The notes under the pieces: model-generated
What the model saw: the letters and a program-made list of their open reading frames with translations, nothing else
Told to the model about the DNA's origin: nothing
Database searches by the model: none
Position numbers and translations under genes: made by a program
Assembly (NCBI GenBank): GCA_002402575.1
Contig: DHGD01000074.1
Span: forward strand, 1 to 25,042
DNA length: 25,042 nt
Direction of reading: 5' to 3'
Origin: Syntrophomonas sp. UBA4807
Lineage (GTDB): Bacteria; Bacillota; Syntrophomonadia; Syntrophomonadales; Syntrophomonadaceae
Shown: piece by piece, positions 1 to 8,732 of the stretch
How positions within the stretch are numbered: the stretch's first letter is position 1
How the letters are laid out: each line of letters opens with the position of its first letter

Positions 1-27
1 GATTGACAAATGACTTCGAATAGCATT

Positions 28-44
28 CATGGAATATTTCCATG
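28..44. repeat. Short inverted repeat upstream of the Fe-S oxidoreductase
   Basis: CATGGAA and TTCCATG form a perfect 7-bp inverted repeat with a 3-nt loop. It lies about 64 bp before the start codon at 108. There is no T tract after it on either strand, so it is not a convincing terminator. It could be an operator or a processing hairpin between this gene and one upstream of the window. Nothing else is evident in bases 1-93. Confidence 0.35.
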
Positions 45-107
45 CCCGCTGAGTCAGCCTAAGTTGTAGAAGTGCAATCATTTAGGCGTTGTCGAGGAGG
101 CGTTATA

Positions 108-2228
108 ATGGTTTTTGCGTACAAACCCTTCACCGGCGGGCATGACATACCCATGCGGGAGGTAGGCGCCAACATTCCCTACGAATGGCTGGTCTACGTA
201 TTTATGTTTATACCCCTGGGGTTTTTTTTCTACGGGGCCTATAAGCGTTATAAGGTCTGGCGGCTGGCCCAAAGTGAGCTGCACCGCCGCGATCAGGCGT
301 GGCGCCGTATGTTCTCCTGGCTGTTCAATACCTTTTCGCAGTCGCAGCTGTTGCGCAAGCCGGTGGCCGGTGTTATGCATCTGGCCCTGTTCTGGGGCTT
401 TATTTTTCTGCTTGTGGCCACCGCCGCTTTTGCCGCCTGGGAGCAGACCGGTTATCCGGAGATGACCGGAACACTCTATTACCTGATTTCCTGGCTGGCT
501 GACGTAGGAGGCTTTTTTGCCATGTTAGGGGTTATGGTTCTAGCCTGCATACGTTATGTGCGCCGGCCTGATCGTTTAAATGATCATAAACCGCTGGACG
601 GGTGGATCCTGGCTTTAATCTTTGCCATCCTGCTGGGGGGCTTTATGGTAGAAGGGCTGCGCATCGCCGCCCAAATCAAACTGTCCACCACCATGCAGCA
701 GATCGCTTATGAGCAGACGGCTTCCCCGGTGGGATGGATGTTTGCCGCTCTTTTTCAAAATATGCGCCTGACCGGGCTGGTGCTGTGGCACCGCATCGGC
801 TGGTGGTCGCATATGGTGCTGGCCTTCCTTTTCATAGCGGCGGTGCCTTTCACCAAGCTGTGGCACATCTTCGCCGGCATGATAGGCTATTACAGCCGTG
901 ATTTGAATTCCCAAGCAGTTCCCTTGATTAAAAACATTGATGAGGCGGAGCGTTTCGGAGTAGAAAGCATCGAGGAAAACACCTGGAAGGATCTCCTGGA
1001 CCTGGATGCCTGTATCCGCTGCGGTCGCTGCCAGGAGAACTGCCCGGCCTATTATACCGGCAAGAAGCTCAATCCCAAAATTACCGTAATTCAGGCTATG
1101 AAAAAACACCTGGACGAAAAAGCCCCTTACCTGTTGGGAAATGCAGCCCAACCCGAATTGGCTATGACTTCAGAAGCCGAGGCCCATACGGTAAGCCCTC
1201 TTAATGCCAGCCTCCTCTATGACGTGGTCACTCCCGAGGTGTTATGGGCCTGCACCAACTGCCGGGCCTGCCAGGAGCACTGCCCCATGTTCATTGAGCA
1301 TCTGAACAAGATTATAAATATGCGCCGCAACCTGGTGATGTGGCAGGGCGATATGCCCGCCGAAGCCCAGAATGCTTTTACCAATCTCGAGAGAAACTAC
1401 AATCCCTGGGGGGTGGGTTGGGTCTCCCGGGCTAAATGGCTGGAAGAAAGGGGGGTCAGAGATTTGGTCAACCTCTTGCCCGAAGATCACCAGGAGTTTG
1501 AATACCTGCTCTACGGCGGCTGCGCTGCAGCCTTCGATGATCGTTACAAAAAGGTAGCCGAAGCCCTGGTGCGCCTGCTTTCCCGGGCCGGGGTCAGCTT
1601 CGGCTACCTGGGGGCGGAAGAATGGTGCTGCGGGGATCCGGCCCGACGCCTGGGCAACGAATACCTCTACCAGACTTTGGCCGCCCACAATATTCAGACT
1701 TTCAACAAGTACCAGACTGACAAGATCATTTGCCTCTGCCCCCACGGCTACAATGCCATTAAGAATGAATATCCGCAGATGGACGGCCATTATAAGGTGT
1801 GGCACGCCACTGAGTTTCTGACGCAATTAATCGCGGACGGCAAACTAGTGCCGGATAAATCTTCAGCAATACCCACCGGCTACCACGACTCCTGTTTCCT
1901 CGGTCGGCATAACGGCGTCTATGAACCGCCCCGCGAAGTGCTGAAATCTACCGGGGCTGAGGTGTTAGACATCGACAAATCACGCCGCTTCGGGTTTTGC
2001 TGCGGCGCAGGGGGCGGCAGGATGTTTTTGGAGGAAGAAGCGGCGAGAGGGTTCAAGAGGATAAACGATGCCCGCACCGAACAGCTCCTGCAGACCGGTG
2101 CGGGGGTAATTGCCAGCAACTGCCCATTCTGTATGACCATGCTTACCGACGGGGTCAAAGCGGCCGGAGCAGAGGGGCAGGTCAAGGTTATGGACGTATG
2201 TGAAATTTTGTGGCGGAGTATGGGATAG
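108..2228 (+). CDS. Membrane-anchored Fe-S oxidoreductase (nitrate-reductase-gamma-like plus HdrD-like, CCG domains)
   Basis: This 706-residue protein has two parts. Residues 1 to about 270 hold several hydrophobic helices of the nitrate reductase gamma type, with histidines suited to b-heme ligation (VMHLALFW, LWHRIGWWSHM, KLWH). The soluble part carries two 4Fe-4S motifs, CIRCGRCQENCP at residue 302 and CTNCRACQEHCP at 382, followed by two cysteine-rich CCG regions like those of heterodisulfide reductase subunit D, with CC pairs near 507 and 631. Proteins of this architecture sit beside etfAB in Syntrophomonas-type syntrophs and are thought to pass electrons from acyl-CoA dehydrogenases via ETF to menaquinone; that role is inferred here because the upstream neighbour is outside the window. 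The ATG at 108 was chosen over a GTG at 72 because GAGGAGG lies 7 nt before it. The first CCG region keeps only part of the usual cysteine set. Confidence 0.88.
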   Translation: MVFAYKPFTGGHDIPMREVGANIPYEWLVYVFMFIPLGFFFYGAYKRYKVWRLAQSELHRRDQAWRRMFSWLFNTFSQSQLLRKPVAGVMHLALFWGFIFLLVATAAFAAWEQTGYPEMTGTLYYLISWLADVGGFFAMLGVMVLACIRYVRRPDRLNDHKPLDGWILALIFAILLGGFMVEGLRIAAQIKLSTTMQQIAYEQTASPVGWMFAALFQNMRLTGLVLWHRIGWWSHMVLAFLFIAAVPFTKLWHIFAGMIGYYSRDLNSQAVPLIKNIDEAERFGVESIEENTWKDLLDLDACIRCGRCQENCPAYYTGKKLNPKITVIQAMKKHLDEKAPYLLGNAAQPELAMTSEAEAHTVSPLNASLLYDVVTPEVLWACTNCRACQEHCPMFIEHLNKIINMRRNLVMWQGDMPAEAQNAFTNLERNYNPWGVGWVSRAKWLEERGVRDLVNLLPEDHQEFEYLLYGGCAAAFDDRYKKVAEALVRLLSRAGVSFGYLGAEEWCCGDPARRLGNEYLYQTLAAHNIQTFNKYQTDKIICLCPHGYNAIKNEYPQMDGHYKVWHATEFLTQLIADGKLVPDKSSAIPTGYHDSCFLGRHNGVYEPPREVLKSTGAEVLDIDKSRRFGFCCGAGGGRMFLEEEAARGFKRINDARTEQLLQTGAGVIASNCPFCMTMLTDGVKAAGAEGQVKVMDVCEILWRSMG

Positions 2229-2242
2229 AGGAGCCACCCTGC

Positions 2243-2521
2243 CTACTGCTCCAGATAACCCCGCAGGTAATCGAGGTCAGCGTCGGCAAGTTCTCGGATG
2301 CGGCGTAAGGCAGTCAGTTTTACTTCATCGCTTTCACCGCTAAGTTTCTCCAAAACCATGGATTCAAACGGGATATCCTTAATGCGGGCCACGGTTTCTT
2401 TCAGGTCCACATGGGTGAAAAAGCCGTTGAAAATATTCATCAGCTGGCCATAGAATTCCTCGGTCCACTGTTCCACCAATTCTTCGCTGGGCACTCCATA
2501 TTCGTCGTCGAAGCGGTTCAT
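2243..2521 (-). CDS. Small acidic protein of unknown function (92 aa)
   Basis: I do not recognise this family. The protein is about 92 residues, rich in Asp/Glu, has no cysteines and no membrane segment, and looks predominantly helical. It begins MNRFDDEYGVPSEELVEQW. The start at 2521 is supported by AGGAGG six bases upstream; a longer frame beginning five codons earlier would bury that site. A good promoter lies about 75 bp upstream (2597-2624). Its stop is only 14 bp from the stop of the convergent Fe-S oxidoreductase gene, so the two transcripts must read into one another or share a terminator I cannot see. Coding status is supported by the ribosome binding site, promoter and composition rather than by homology. 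Confidence 0.7.
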   Translation of the reverse strand: MNRFDDEYGVPSEELVEQWTEEFYGQLMNIFNGFFTHVDLKETVARIKDIPFESMVLEKLSGESDEVKLTALRRIRELADADLDYLRGYLEQ

Positions 2522-2596
2522 GATAATCCTCCTCAACCTTTCTGACTGTCCGCAGGCCAGGCTGGCCTCACTTACCGACGTATATATATAAATAAT

Positions 2597-2624
2597 ATTA
2601 TATGATAATATGCTTCGGGCTCAA
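2597..2624 (-). promoter_or_regulatory. Promoter of the 92-aa protein gene
   Basis: On the minus strand TTGAGC (2619-2624) is followed after 16 bp by a perfect TATAAT (2597-2602). It fits a housekeeping sigma factor and gives a leader of roughly 70 nt. Confidence 0.6.
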
Positions 2625-2767
2625 ACCGGCAATGGCGTCTAAAAAAGTAAATAAGTTTTTCGCATTTTGCTCAGTTATTTGATAAAATTTTGCTGTAAGT
2701 CCAAAAATATTCTACAGTTTCTTACTATTTAAACTCAACCGACAGCACCATAAATGGCATCAAATAT

Positions 2768-2961
2768 CCGGTTGCGGGGCTAAACTTTGTGAATGAAATC
2801 GCAACTGGCGCTCTCCGCTTTGAGAGGCTGCAGCAGTTATTCGGGGGCTACCCCTGCTAAGGAGGGCGAAGACTCAGGAAGACACGGGAGGTTTGCTGCC
2901 AGGAGATGGTGTCGGAGTCTCACTGGCCGCAATACAAGAAGGCAAGCAGTTTAGGGGGCCA
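2768..2961. ncRNA. Candidate structured RNA island upstream of gcvT, family unassigned
   Basis: The gap from 2522 to 3095 has no gene. Its outer parts are AT-rich, but 2768-2961 is GC-rich and packed with inverted repeats: 2768-2776 with 2800-2808 (9 bp, one G-U), 2811-2815 with 2822-2826, 2832-2836 with 2854-2858 (with an inner GGG/CCC), 2870-2875 with 2915-2920 enclosing 2881-2885 with 2909-2913, and 2924-2928 with 2957-2961. This density suggests a folded RNA. Position, 130 bp before gcvT, would suit a leader element, but the known glycine riboswitch core is not recognisable and the strand is not settled. A small RNA or a degenerate riboswitch are both possible. I see no clear promoter for it. 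Confidence 0.4.
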
Positions 2962-3095
2962 CACTCACCATCATTGATAATTACAATAAAGATGTAACAA
3001 ACAAGAGCTGGGCTAACCGTTATGAAAATGAAATTGTCTATAAAATAAACGTAATTTGATTGAAGTACGGCTTAGTTTATTAAGGGAGGAATATG

Positions 3096-4202
3096 ATGTC
3101 TTTACAATCCACTCCGCTGTATCCCCTGCATCTAAAGTACAAGGGCAAGATTATTGACTTCGGGGGCTGGGAACTCCCGGTTCAATACGAAGGCATGGGG
3201 ATTATCAAAGAACACCTCATGGTACGCGAAAAGGCTGGACTTTTCGACGTGTCCCATATGGGTGAAGTATTAATAACCGGGGAAAACTCCCAGAATTTCG
3301 TACAGAAGCTGGTATGCAATGATGTATCCGCCATGCAGGATTATCATGTTTTATACAGCCCGATGTGTTATCCCCACGGAGGCGTAATTGACGACCTTTT
3401 GATCTACCGCTACGATCCCGCCAAATACCTGTTGGTGGTTAACGCCGCCAACGTAGACAAAGACTACGCCTGGATAGTGGAAAATCTTATTCCCGGAGTC
3501 AAGGCAGAGAATGTTTCCTCGCAATACGCACAATTGGCCCTGCAAGGCCCCCTCGCCGAAATAATCCTGCAAACCCTCACCGACACCGACCTTAGCCAGA
3601 TTAAATTCTTCCACTTCAATCCCGCAGTAAAAGTGGCAGGGGTGGAATGCATAGTCTCCCGCACCGGTTATACCGGGGAAGACGGCTTTGAGATCTATGT
3701 TGATCCTGAACAGGCTGCCACGGTTTGGGAGGCAATACTTAAAGCCGGCGGAGAAAGGGTCAGTCCCATCGGGCTGGGTGCCCGGGACAGCCTCAGATTT
3801 GAAGCTAAGCTGCCCTTGTATGGACAGGAGATAGATAAGGATATAACTCCCCTGGAAGCCGGACTGGGCTATTTTGTGAAACTGGATGCCTCTGATTTCA
3901 TAGGGCGAGACGCGTTATTGCAGCAGAAAGAGAAGGGCCTGAAGCGCAAATTGGTAGAATTCGAAATGGTGGGCAAAGGTATCCCCCGCTCTCATTATGA
4001 AGTACAGAAGGATGGAATTGCCATTGGCCATGTGACCAGCGGCCTGCACTCTCCCACTTTCAAGAAGCCTATCGGTCTGGCCCTGATTGATAGCAAGTTC
4101 AGCGCTCCCGGCACGGAGATCGATATCATCATTCGCGAAAAACCTATTAGAGCGGTAGTTGGTCAAGGCATATTCTATCGCAAAAGAACCAAGTCTAAAT
4201 AG
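3096..4202 (+). CDS. gcvT: Glycine cleavage system T protein (aminomethyltransferase)
   Basis: GcvT takes the aminomethyl group carried on lipoylated GcvH, releases ammonia and forms 5,10-methylene-tetrahydrofolate. The 368-residue length is normal. Family features are visible: an N-terminal HxxxxKxKIIDFGGWELPVQY segment, LFDVSHMGEV, SRTGYTGEDGFEIY in the folate-binding region, GLGARDSLRFEA, and the C-terminal barrel with GHVTSGLHSPT. Two ATGs lie in tandem at 3093 and 3096; the second is preferred because GGAGG (3085-3089) is then 6 nt away rather than 3. It is the first gene of a four-gene operon, 44 bp before gcvH. Confidence 0.95.
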   Translation: MSLQSTPLYPLHLKYKGKIIDFGGWELPVQYEGMGIIKEHLMVREKAGLFDVSHMGEVLITGENSQNFVQKLVCNDVSAMQDYHVLYSPMCYPHGGVIDDLLIYRYDPAKYLLVVNAANVDKDYAWIVENLIPGVKAENVSSQYAQLALQGPLAEIILQTLTDTDLSQIKFFHFNPAVKVAGVECIVSRTGYTGEDGFEIYVDPEQAATVWEAILKAGGERVSPIGLGARDSLRFEAKLPLYGQEIDKDITPLEAGLGYFVKLDASDFIGRDALLQQKEKGLKRKLVEFEMVGKGIPRSHYEVQKDGIAIGHVTSGLHSPTFKKPIGLALIDSKFSAPGTEIDIIIREKPIRAVVGQGIFYRKRTKSK

Positions 4203-4246
4203 TATCAAACAAACGTCAGGGCTCAAATAAAATGGAGGGATTGACT

Positions 4247-4633
4247 ATGAACATACCTGAAGGACTGCTCTATACTGATGAACATGAGTGGATCAGAGTG
4301 GAAGGAAACACCGGCTATATCGGCATAACCGATTATGCCCAGCACCATCTGGGGGATATCGTATTTGTGGAGCTGCCGGAGCTTGATGCCTCGGTGGCCA
4401 AAGGCGAACCTGTGGGGGTTATAGAATCAGTCAAAGCGGTGGCCAATTTATACAGCCCAGCAGACGGAACTATCATAAGTGTCAATGAAGAACTGGAGGA
4501 TTCTCCGGAGCTTTTAAACCTGGAGCCTTATGAGAATTGGATCGCCACCATCGAGATCAGCGACCCCGGACAGTTGCAGGAGCTGATGTCACCCGCGGCG
4601 TACAGCGAATTCTGCTCCGGTCTGGAAGATTAG
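4247..4633 (+). CDS. gcvH: Glycine cleavage system H protein (lipoyl carrier)
   Basis: GcvH shuttles the aminomethyl intermediate between the P protein, T protein and lipoamide dehydrogenase on a swinging lipoyl arm. The 128-residue product has the canonical lipoylation site ESVKAVANLYSP, with Lys63 as the modified residue, preceded by YIGITDYAQHHLGDIVFVELP. The ATG at 4247 has GGAGG about 8 nt upstream; an in-frame ATG at 4232 is just before that site and is rejected. No lipoate ligase or lipoyl synthase gene is in this window, so lipoylation must be supplied from elsewhere. Confidence 0.96.
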   Translation: MNIPEGLLYTDEHEWIRVEGNTGYIGITDYAQHHLGDIVFVELPELDASVAKGEPVGVIESVKAVANLYSPADGTIISVNEELEDSPELLNLEPYENWIATIEISDPGQLQELMSPAAYSEFCSGLED

Positions 4634-4644
4634 GGAGGCTTGAC

Positions 4645-5958
4645 ATGAAGTACGCTCCCAATCCCGCCTCGGTGGTGGAGGAGATGCTTAATACCATGGG
4701 CATCTCCAGCCTGGACGAATTGTTCCGGGATATAAATGACAGCCTCATGCTCAAAGGCGGCCTCAATCTGCCCCCCGGTATGGGAGAGATGGAATTGCGC
4801 CGCCACATATCGGATTTGGCCGCGAAAAATATCAATACCGAGGATTACCTCTCATTTCTGGGCGCAGGTGCTTATGACCATTACATACCCGCAGCCCTGG
4901 AACAGCTCTTATTGCGCTCTGAATTTTACACCGCCTACACTCCTTATCAGCCGGAGATCAGCCAAGGCATACTGCAGTCTATTTTTGAATATCAGACCAT
5001 GATTTGTAAATTGACCGGACTGGATGTCTCCAATGCTTCATTGTATGATGGCGGCAGCGCCGTGGCCGAAGCCTGCAATCTGGCCTGCCAGAGCGGCAAG
5101 AACCGCCGCAAGGTAATAATTTCTGATACGGTTCACCCCCATTACCTGAAGATACTCCAGGCGTATACCCTCTCGGGGCGTATGCAGGTATTATTGGTGC
5201 CTGGCAGGGACGGGGCCGCAGATATTGATGCCATGGCTCAGGCCATTGATGCCGAAACCGCTTGCGCGGTGATACAGCAGCCCAATTTCTACGGCATATT
5301 GGAAGACTGTACTGAGCTGGTAAAGGCTGTACACGCTAACAAAGCCTTGTTCATTATGGCAGCCGAACCTATTTCCCTGGCCTTATTAAAGTCCCCGGCG
5401 GAGTGGGGCGCGGACATTGCGGTCGGCGAAGGACAACCACTGGGCAACAGTCTCAGCTTTGGCGGGCCTTATCTGGGCTATATGGCCGCCAGCAAAGCTC
5501 TGATGCGCAAGATTCCGGGACGCATCGTGGGACAGACCACTGATAAGGATGGCATGAGATCGTTCGTTCTCACCCTGCAGGCCCGAGAGCAGCACATCCG
5601 CCGCGAACTGGCCGCCTGTAACATCTGCTCCAATGAGGCCTTGTGCGCCCTGGCGGCCGGAATGTATCTGGCCCTGGTGGGTGATACGGGCCTTCGCGCG
5701 GTGGCCACCCGCTGCTATCAGCTGGCCCATTATGCCCAGGGATGTTTGGAAGCAGCGGGGCTCAAACTAAAATATCAACAGCCTTATTTCAATGAATTCG
5801 TTATACAAACCGATGATCCCGCCGCAGTTAACCGCAAGCTGCTTAAAAATGGCATCATCGGGGGCTATGAGCTGGATGGAGGTCTGTTGCTGGCCTTTAC
5901 CGAAAAACATAGCATACCAGACATCGACCGCCTGGCTGCCATTTGGGGAGGGATATAA
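4645..5958 (+). CDS. gcvPA: Glycine dehydrogenase (decarboxylating) subunit 1
   Basis: This is the N-terminal subunit of the two-subunit P protein that decarboxylates glycine with pyridoxal phosphate. The 437-residue length matches the split form found in Firmicutes and archaea. Recognisable stretches include FLGAGAYDHYIPAALEQLL, YTPYQPEISQGILQSIFEYQ and LYDGGSAVAEA near the cofactor fold, and LSFGGPYLGYMA. The ATG at 4645 has GGAGG 6 nt upstream; upstream reading in the same frame overlaps gcvH and is not coding. It starts 11 bp after the gcvH stop and is 1 base from the start of gcvPB, so translation is probably coupled. Confidence 0.95.
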   Translation: MKYAPNPASVVEEMLNTMGISSLDELFRDINDSLMLKGGLNLPPGMGEMELRRHISDLAAKNINTEDYLSFLGAGAYDHYIPAALEQLLLRSEFYTAYTPYQPEISQGILQSIFEYQTMICKLTGLDVSNASLYDGGSAVAEACNLACQSGKNRRKVIISDTVHPHYLKILQAYTLSGRMQVLLVPGRDGAADIDAMAQAIDAETACAVIQQPNFYGILEDCTELVKAVHANKALFIMAAEPISLALLKSPAEWGADIAVGEGQPLGNSLSFGGPYLGYMAASKALMRKIPGRIVGQTTDKDGMRSFVLTLQAREQHIRRELAACNICSNEALCALAAGMYLALVGDTGLRAVATRCYQLAHYAQGCLEAAGLKLKYQQPYFNEFVIQTDDPAAVNRKLLKNGIIGGYELDGGLLLAFTEKHSIPDIDRLAAIWGGI

Positions 5959-5959
5959 C

Positions 5960-7411
5960 ATGAGCCAGCTTTTATTTGAAAAGAGCGTCCCCGGCAGCAA
6001 TTGCTTCTGCCTGCCGCCCTTAGGCATACCGGAAATTGATGTGGCCGCAAGCCTGCCTGGACAGTTCCGGCGCCATAATCGGCCTGAAATTCCTGAGCTA
6101 AGCGAAGTTGAGGCGGTCAGGCACTATACCGAGCTGTCCCAGCGTGCTTACGGGGTGGACAATGGCTTCTATCCCCTGGGTTCCTGTACCATGAAATATA
6201 ACCCCAAAATCAACGAGTGGGCCTCACGTCTGCCCGGCTTCTCCAGTATCCATCCCTGTCAGCCGGAACACACCGTGCAAGGGGCCTTGCAGCTATATTA
6301 CGAGACGCAGGAGATGTTATCCGAAATCACCGGTATGGACGGATTCTCGTTGCAGCCTGCGGCCGGCGCACACGGAGAAATGGCCGGAGTCATGATCATT
6401 AAGGCCTATCATCATCATCGTGGTGATTTCGCGCGCACCAAGATGATGGTGCCTGATTCCGCCCATGGCACCAACCCGGCTACCGCTAACGTGGTGGGTT
6501 ATGAGGTAATAGAGATCAAATCCACTTCTGAAGGCTTGATAGATCTGGATGACCTGCGCTCCAAGATGAGCCCGGAAGTGGCGGGCTTGATGCTGACCAA
6601 TCCCAATACCTTAGGGCTGTTTGAAGAAGAAATTCAGTCAGTGGCCCAGATCGTGCACGGCGGCGGAGGCTTGTTGTATTATGACGGGGCTAATCTGAAC
6701 GGCATCATGGGAGTGGCCCGGCCTGGAGATATGGGCTTCGATGTTATTCATGTCAACCTCCACAAGACCTTTGGCACCCCGCATGGCGGGGGCGGGCCGG
6801 GCTCCGGCCCGGTGGGGGTAAAGGCTCCCTTGCTCAAGTTCCTGCCTCTGCCGGTAGCGGTGCAAAAGGGCGGGGCATATGGGTTTGATTATGATCGTCC
6901 GTTTTCTATCGGCAAGGTATTGAGCTTCTACGGCAATTTTGGAGTAATAGTAAAGGCTTATGCCTATATTAAGGCCTTGGGAGCGGAAGGCCTGACCGAA
7001 GCCTGCCGGCATGCGGTGCTTAATGCCAATTATGTGCGCCATCAGTTGCGGCATGCCTATAACATCCCCATAGACCGGCTGTGCAAGCATGAATTCGTGC
7101 TCAATTCCAAGAAACAGGGGCAGTACGGGGTTTCCACCATGGACATCGCTAAGCGCCTTATTGACTACGGCTATCATCCCCCCACAGTGTATTTCCCCCT
7201 GATTATCCCCGAGGCTATGATGATAGAGCCAACCGAAACCGAATCCAAGCAGCGCCTGGATGCGTTTATACAAGCCCTGGAAACCATTGCTAAGGAGTCT
7301 GAAAATGACCCCGAGCTGGTCAAAAACGCACCTCACAATGCGGTTATAAAGCGAGTCGACGAGGTCAGCGCAGCCCGCAAACCCATAGTCAAATGGGAGG
7401 CCCCAAGATAA
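5960..7411 (+). CDS. gcvPB: Glycine dehydrogenase (decarboxylating) subunit 2
   Basis: This is the C-terminal, PLP-binding subunit of the P protein; with GcvPA it forms the active heterotetramer. The 483 residues include YPLGSCTMKYNPKINEW, the PAAGAHGE segment, DSAHGTNPA, and the Schiff-base lysine (residue 269) in NLHKTFGTPHGGGGPGSGP. The ATG at 5960 was chosen because GGGAGGG lies 7 nt before it and it follows the gcvPA stop by a single base; the open frame begins earlier but overlaps gcvPA. The gene closes the operon. The lipoamide dehydrogenase (L protein) is not encoded next to it and must lie elsewhere. Confidence 0.95.
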   Translation: MSQLLFEKSVPGSNCFCLPPLGIPEIDVAASLPGQFRRHNRPEIPELSEVEAVRHYTELSQRAYGVDNGFYPLGSCTMKYNPKINEWASRLPGFSSIHPCQPEHTVQGALQLYYETQEMLSEITGMDGFSLQPAAGAHGEMAGVMIIKAYHHHRGDFARTKMMVPDSAHGTNPATANVVGYEVIEIKSTSEGLIDLDDLRSKMSPEVAGLMLTNPNTLGLFEEEIQSVAQIVHGGGGLLYYDGANLNGIMGVARPGDMGFDVIHVNLHKTFGTPHGGGGPGSGPVGVKAPLLKFLPLPVAVQKGGAYGFDYDRPFSIGKVLSFYGNFGVIVKAYAYIKALGAEGLTEACRHAVLNANYVRHQLRHAYNIPIDRLCKHEFVLNSKKQGQYGVSTMDIAKRLIDYGYHPPTVYFPLIIPEAMMIEPTETESKQRLDAFIQALETIAKESENDPELVKNAPHNAVIKRVDEVSAARKPIVKWEAPR

Positions 7412-7420
7412 GGGGGCCTT
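7397..7420 (+). terminator. Weak possible terminator overlapping the gcvPB stop
   Basis: GAGGCCCC (7397-7404) can pair with GGGGCCTT (7413-7420, last pair G-U), enclosing the stop codon. Only three Ts follow before CCCC, so termination would be inefficient. The 232 bp after it (7412-7643) hold no further gene that I can support. Confidence 0.3.
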
Positions 7421-7643
7421 TCCCCTGGGGTAATACTCAAAGGCTTAAATGCGAATAAGAATATCCTAAACTGCAGCCCGCCGCTGCTTAATCTGCCCGC
7501 CGCCTGGAACCTGGCTGCAAATACTGTCTGGGCTAAGATTTTATGGGTACAAAAAATCGGACGGTTGCAGGAAAAGCAGAGCGCGGACCCGGGACTGATA
7601 TAAGCAACGAGAAATCTCAGCAACTGGAGAGGATTAAGAAGCA

Positions 7644-8537
7644 ATGAGACTTCAGCAGCTAGCAGAACGGACATATGCTGTCGAGAGTGATTTTGCCTCG
7701 CTGGGAATATACCTTCTGGATAAAAAGCATTGCCTGCTCATTGACAGCGGACATAGCGCGGCCCAAGCCCGGGAAATTCTGCGTATTTTGGATGAGCAGG
7801 GCTGGGTGGCTCACGCCATTCTCAACACCCACAGCCACGCTGACCACTGCGGGGGCAATCGCTGGCTGCAGGACAGCGCCGGCTGCGACATATACGCCAC
7901 CCCGCTTGAAGCGGCTTTCATTGAGAACCCTGTATTGCTGCCCTACAGCACCTATTCGGCCTATCCTCCCAAACTCCTCATGGGCAAATTCTTCATGCCC
8001 CAGCCCTCGAAGGTTACCCGAAAGATTGAAGAAGGTCCTCTGATAATCAAGGACATCATTTTTCAGGTGCTGCCCTTACCAGGGCACAGTCTGGGGCAGG
8101 TGGGACTGATCACCCCCGATGGGATACTGTTCGCCGGAGACAGCCTGGTATCAGAGCAGATTTTGGGCACTCTGCCCTTCGTGTTTCTGTGCGATGTGGC
8201 CGGGCAATTGTCCGCCCTCGATAATCTGCATACAGAGGGTTATCAATACCTATACCTTTCCCACGGCGGCCTGGCTGAAGATAACACAGCCACAATCAAT
8301 TTAAACCGGAATGTGCTGATGAAAAACATCGCCCTGGTCGAGAAAATTATCACCCATCCCCACAGCCTGGAAAGCGTAGTTAGTCAATTCACTATTCACC
8401 AGAGGGTAACAGTGAACCGTAACCACTATTTCCGTCTCAGCAATACAATTGCCAGCATCCTGGCTTACCTGGTCAATCAGGGCCGGGCCGCCATAGTAAT
8501 GCTGGAAAACACCCCCCACTACCGCACCCGCGCGTAA
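7644..8537 (+). CDS. Metallo-beta-lactamase-fold hydrolase
   Basis: The 297-residue product carries the metal-binding signature THSHADH (His63, His65, Asp67, His68) of the MBL superfamily, then LPLPGHSLGQVG with the next metal histidine, FAGDSLVSEQ with the bridging aspartate, and LSHGG with the last histidine. These proteins bind one or two zinc or iron ions and hydrolyse thioesters, lactones, phosphodiesters or similar bonds; the substrate cannot be told from sequence. About 80 extra residues at the C-terminus after LSHGG look helical, as in the subgroup with a winged-helix-like tail. The ATG at 7644 has a purine-rich GGAGAGGA somewhat far upstream (about 11 nt), so the start is a little uncertain. 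It follows gcvPB but probably has separate expression. Confidence 0.85.
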   Translation: MRLQQLAERTYAVESDFASLGIYLLDKKHCLLIDSGHSAAQAREILRILDEQGWVAHAILNTHSHADHCGGNRWLQDSAGCDIYATPLEAAFIENPVLLPYSTYSAYPPKLLMGKFFMPQPSKVTRKIEEGPLIIKDIIFQVLPLPGHSLGQVGLITPDGILFAGDSLVSEQILGTLPFVFLCDVAGQLSALDNLHTEGYQYLYLSHGGLAEDNTATINLNRNVLMKNIALVEKIITHPHSLESVVSQFTIHQRVTVNRNHYFRLSNTIASILAYLVNQGRAAIVMLENTPHYRTRA

Positions 8538-8732
8538 TAGGCCTAGACGCATCAACTAATCAAGCCCAATCCAATTAGCCATGCGACTATCCCGGGGCAG
8601 CGGCCGTATAGGCATTTATTGTAGACCGGGAAAACATGTTAGCAGCGGCGTCTGCGCATTCGGCGACAGACCAGCAAGTAAATATCGGCATCGTGACCCG
8701 GGACAGTATGGCCACAAGCAGCTCTATAAATG

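Noticed and set aside
2870..2890. Cobalamin riboswitch end motif
   Set aside because: GAAGACTCAGGAAGAC looks a little like the conserved GAAGTCAGGA box, but the other B12 elements are missing upstream.
2768..2961. Glycine riboswitch before gcvT
   Set aside because: Only a vague resemblance (CGAAG followed by CTCAGG) exists. The tandem aptamer pattern with GGAGAG and CTCTCAGG arms at proper distance is absent, so I left the RNA unassigned.
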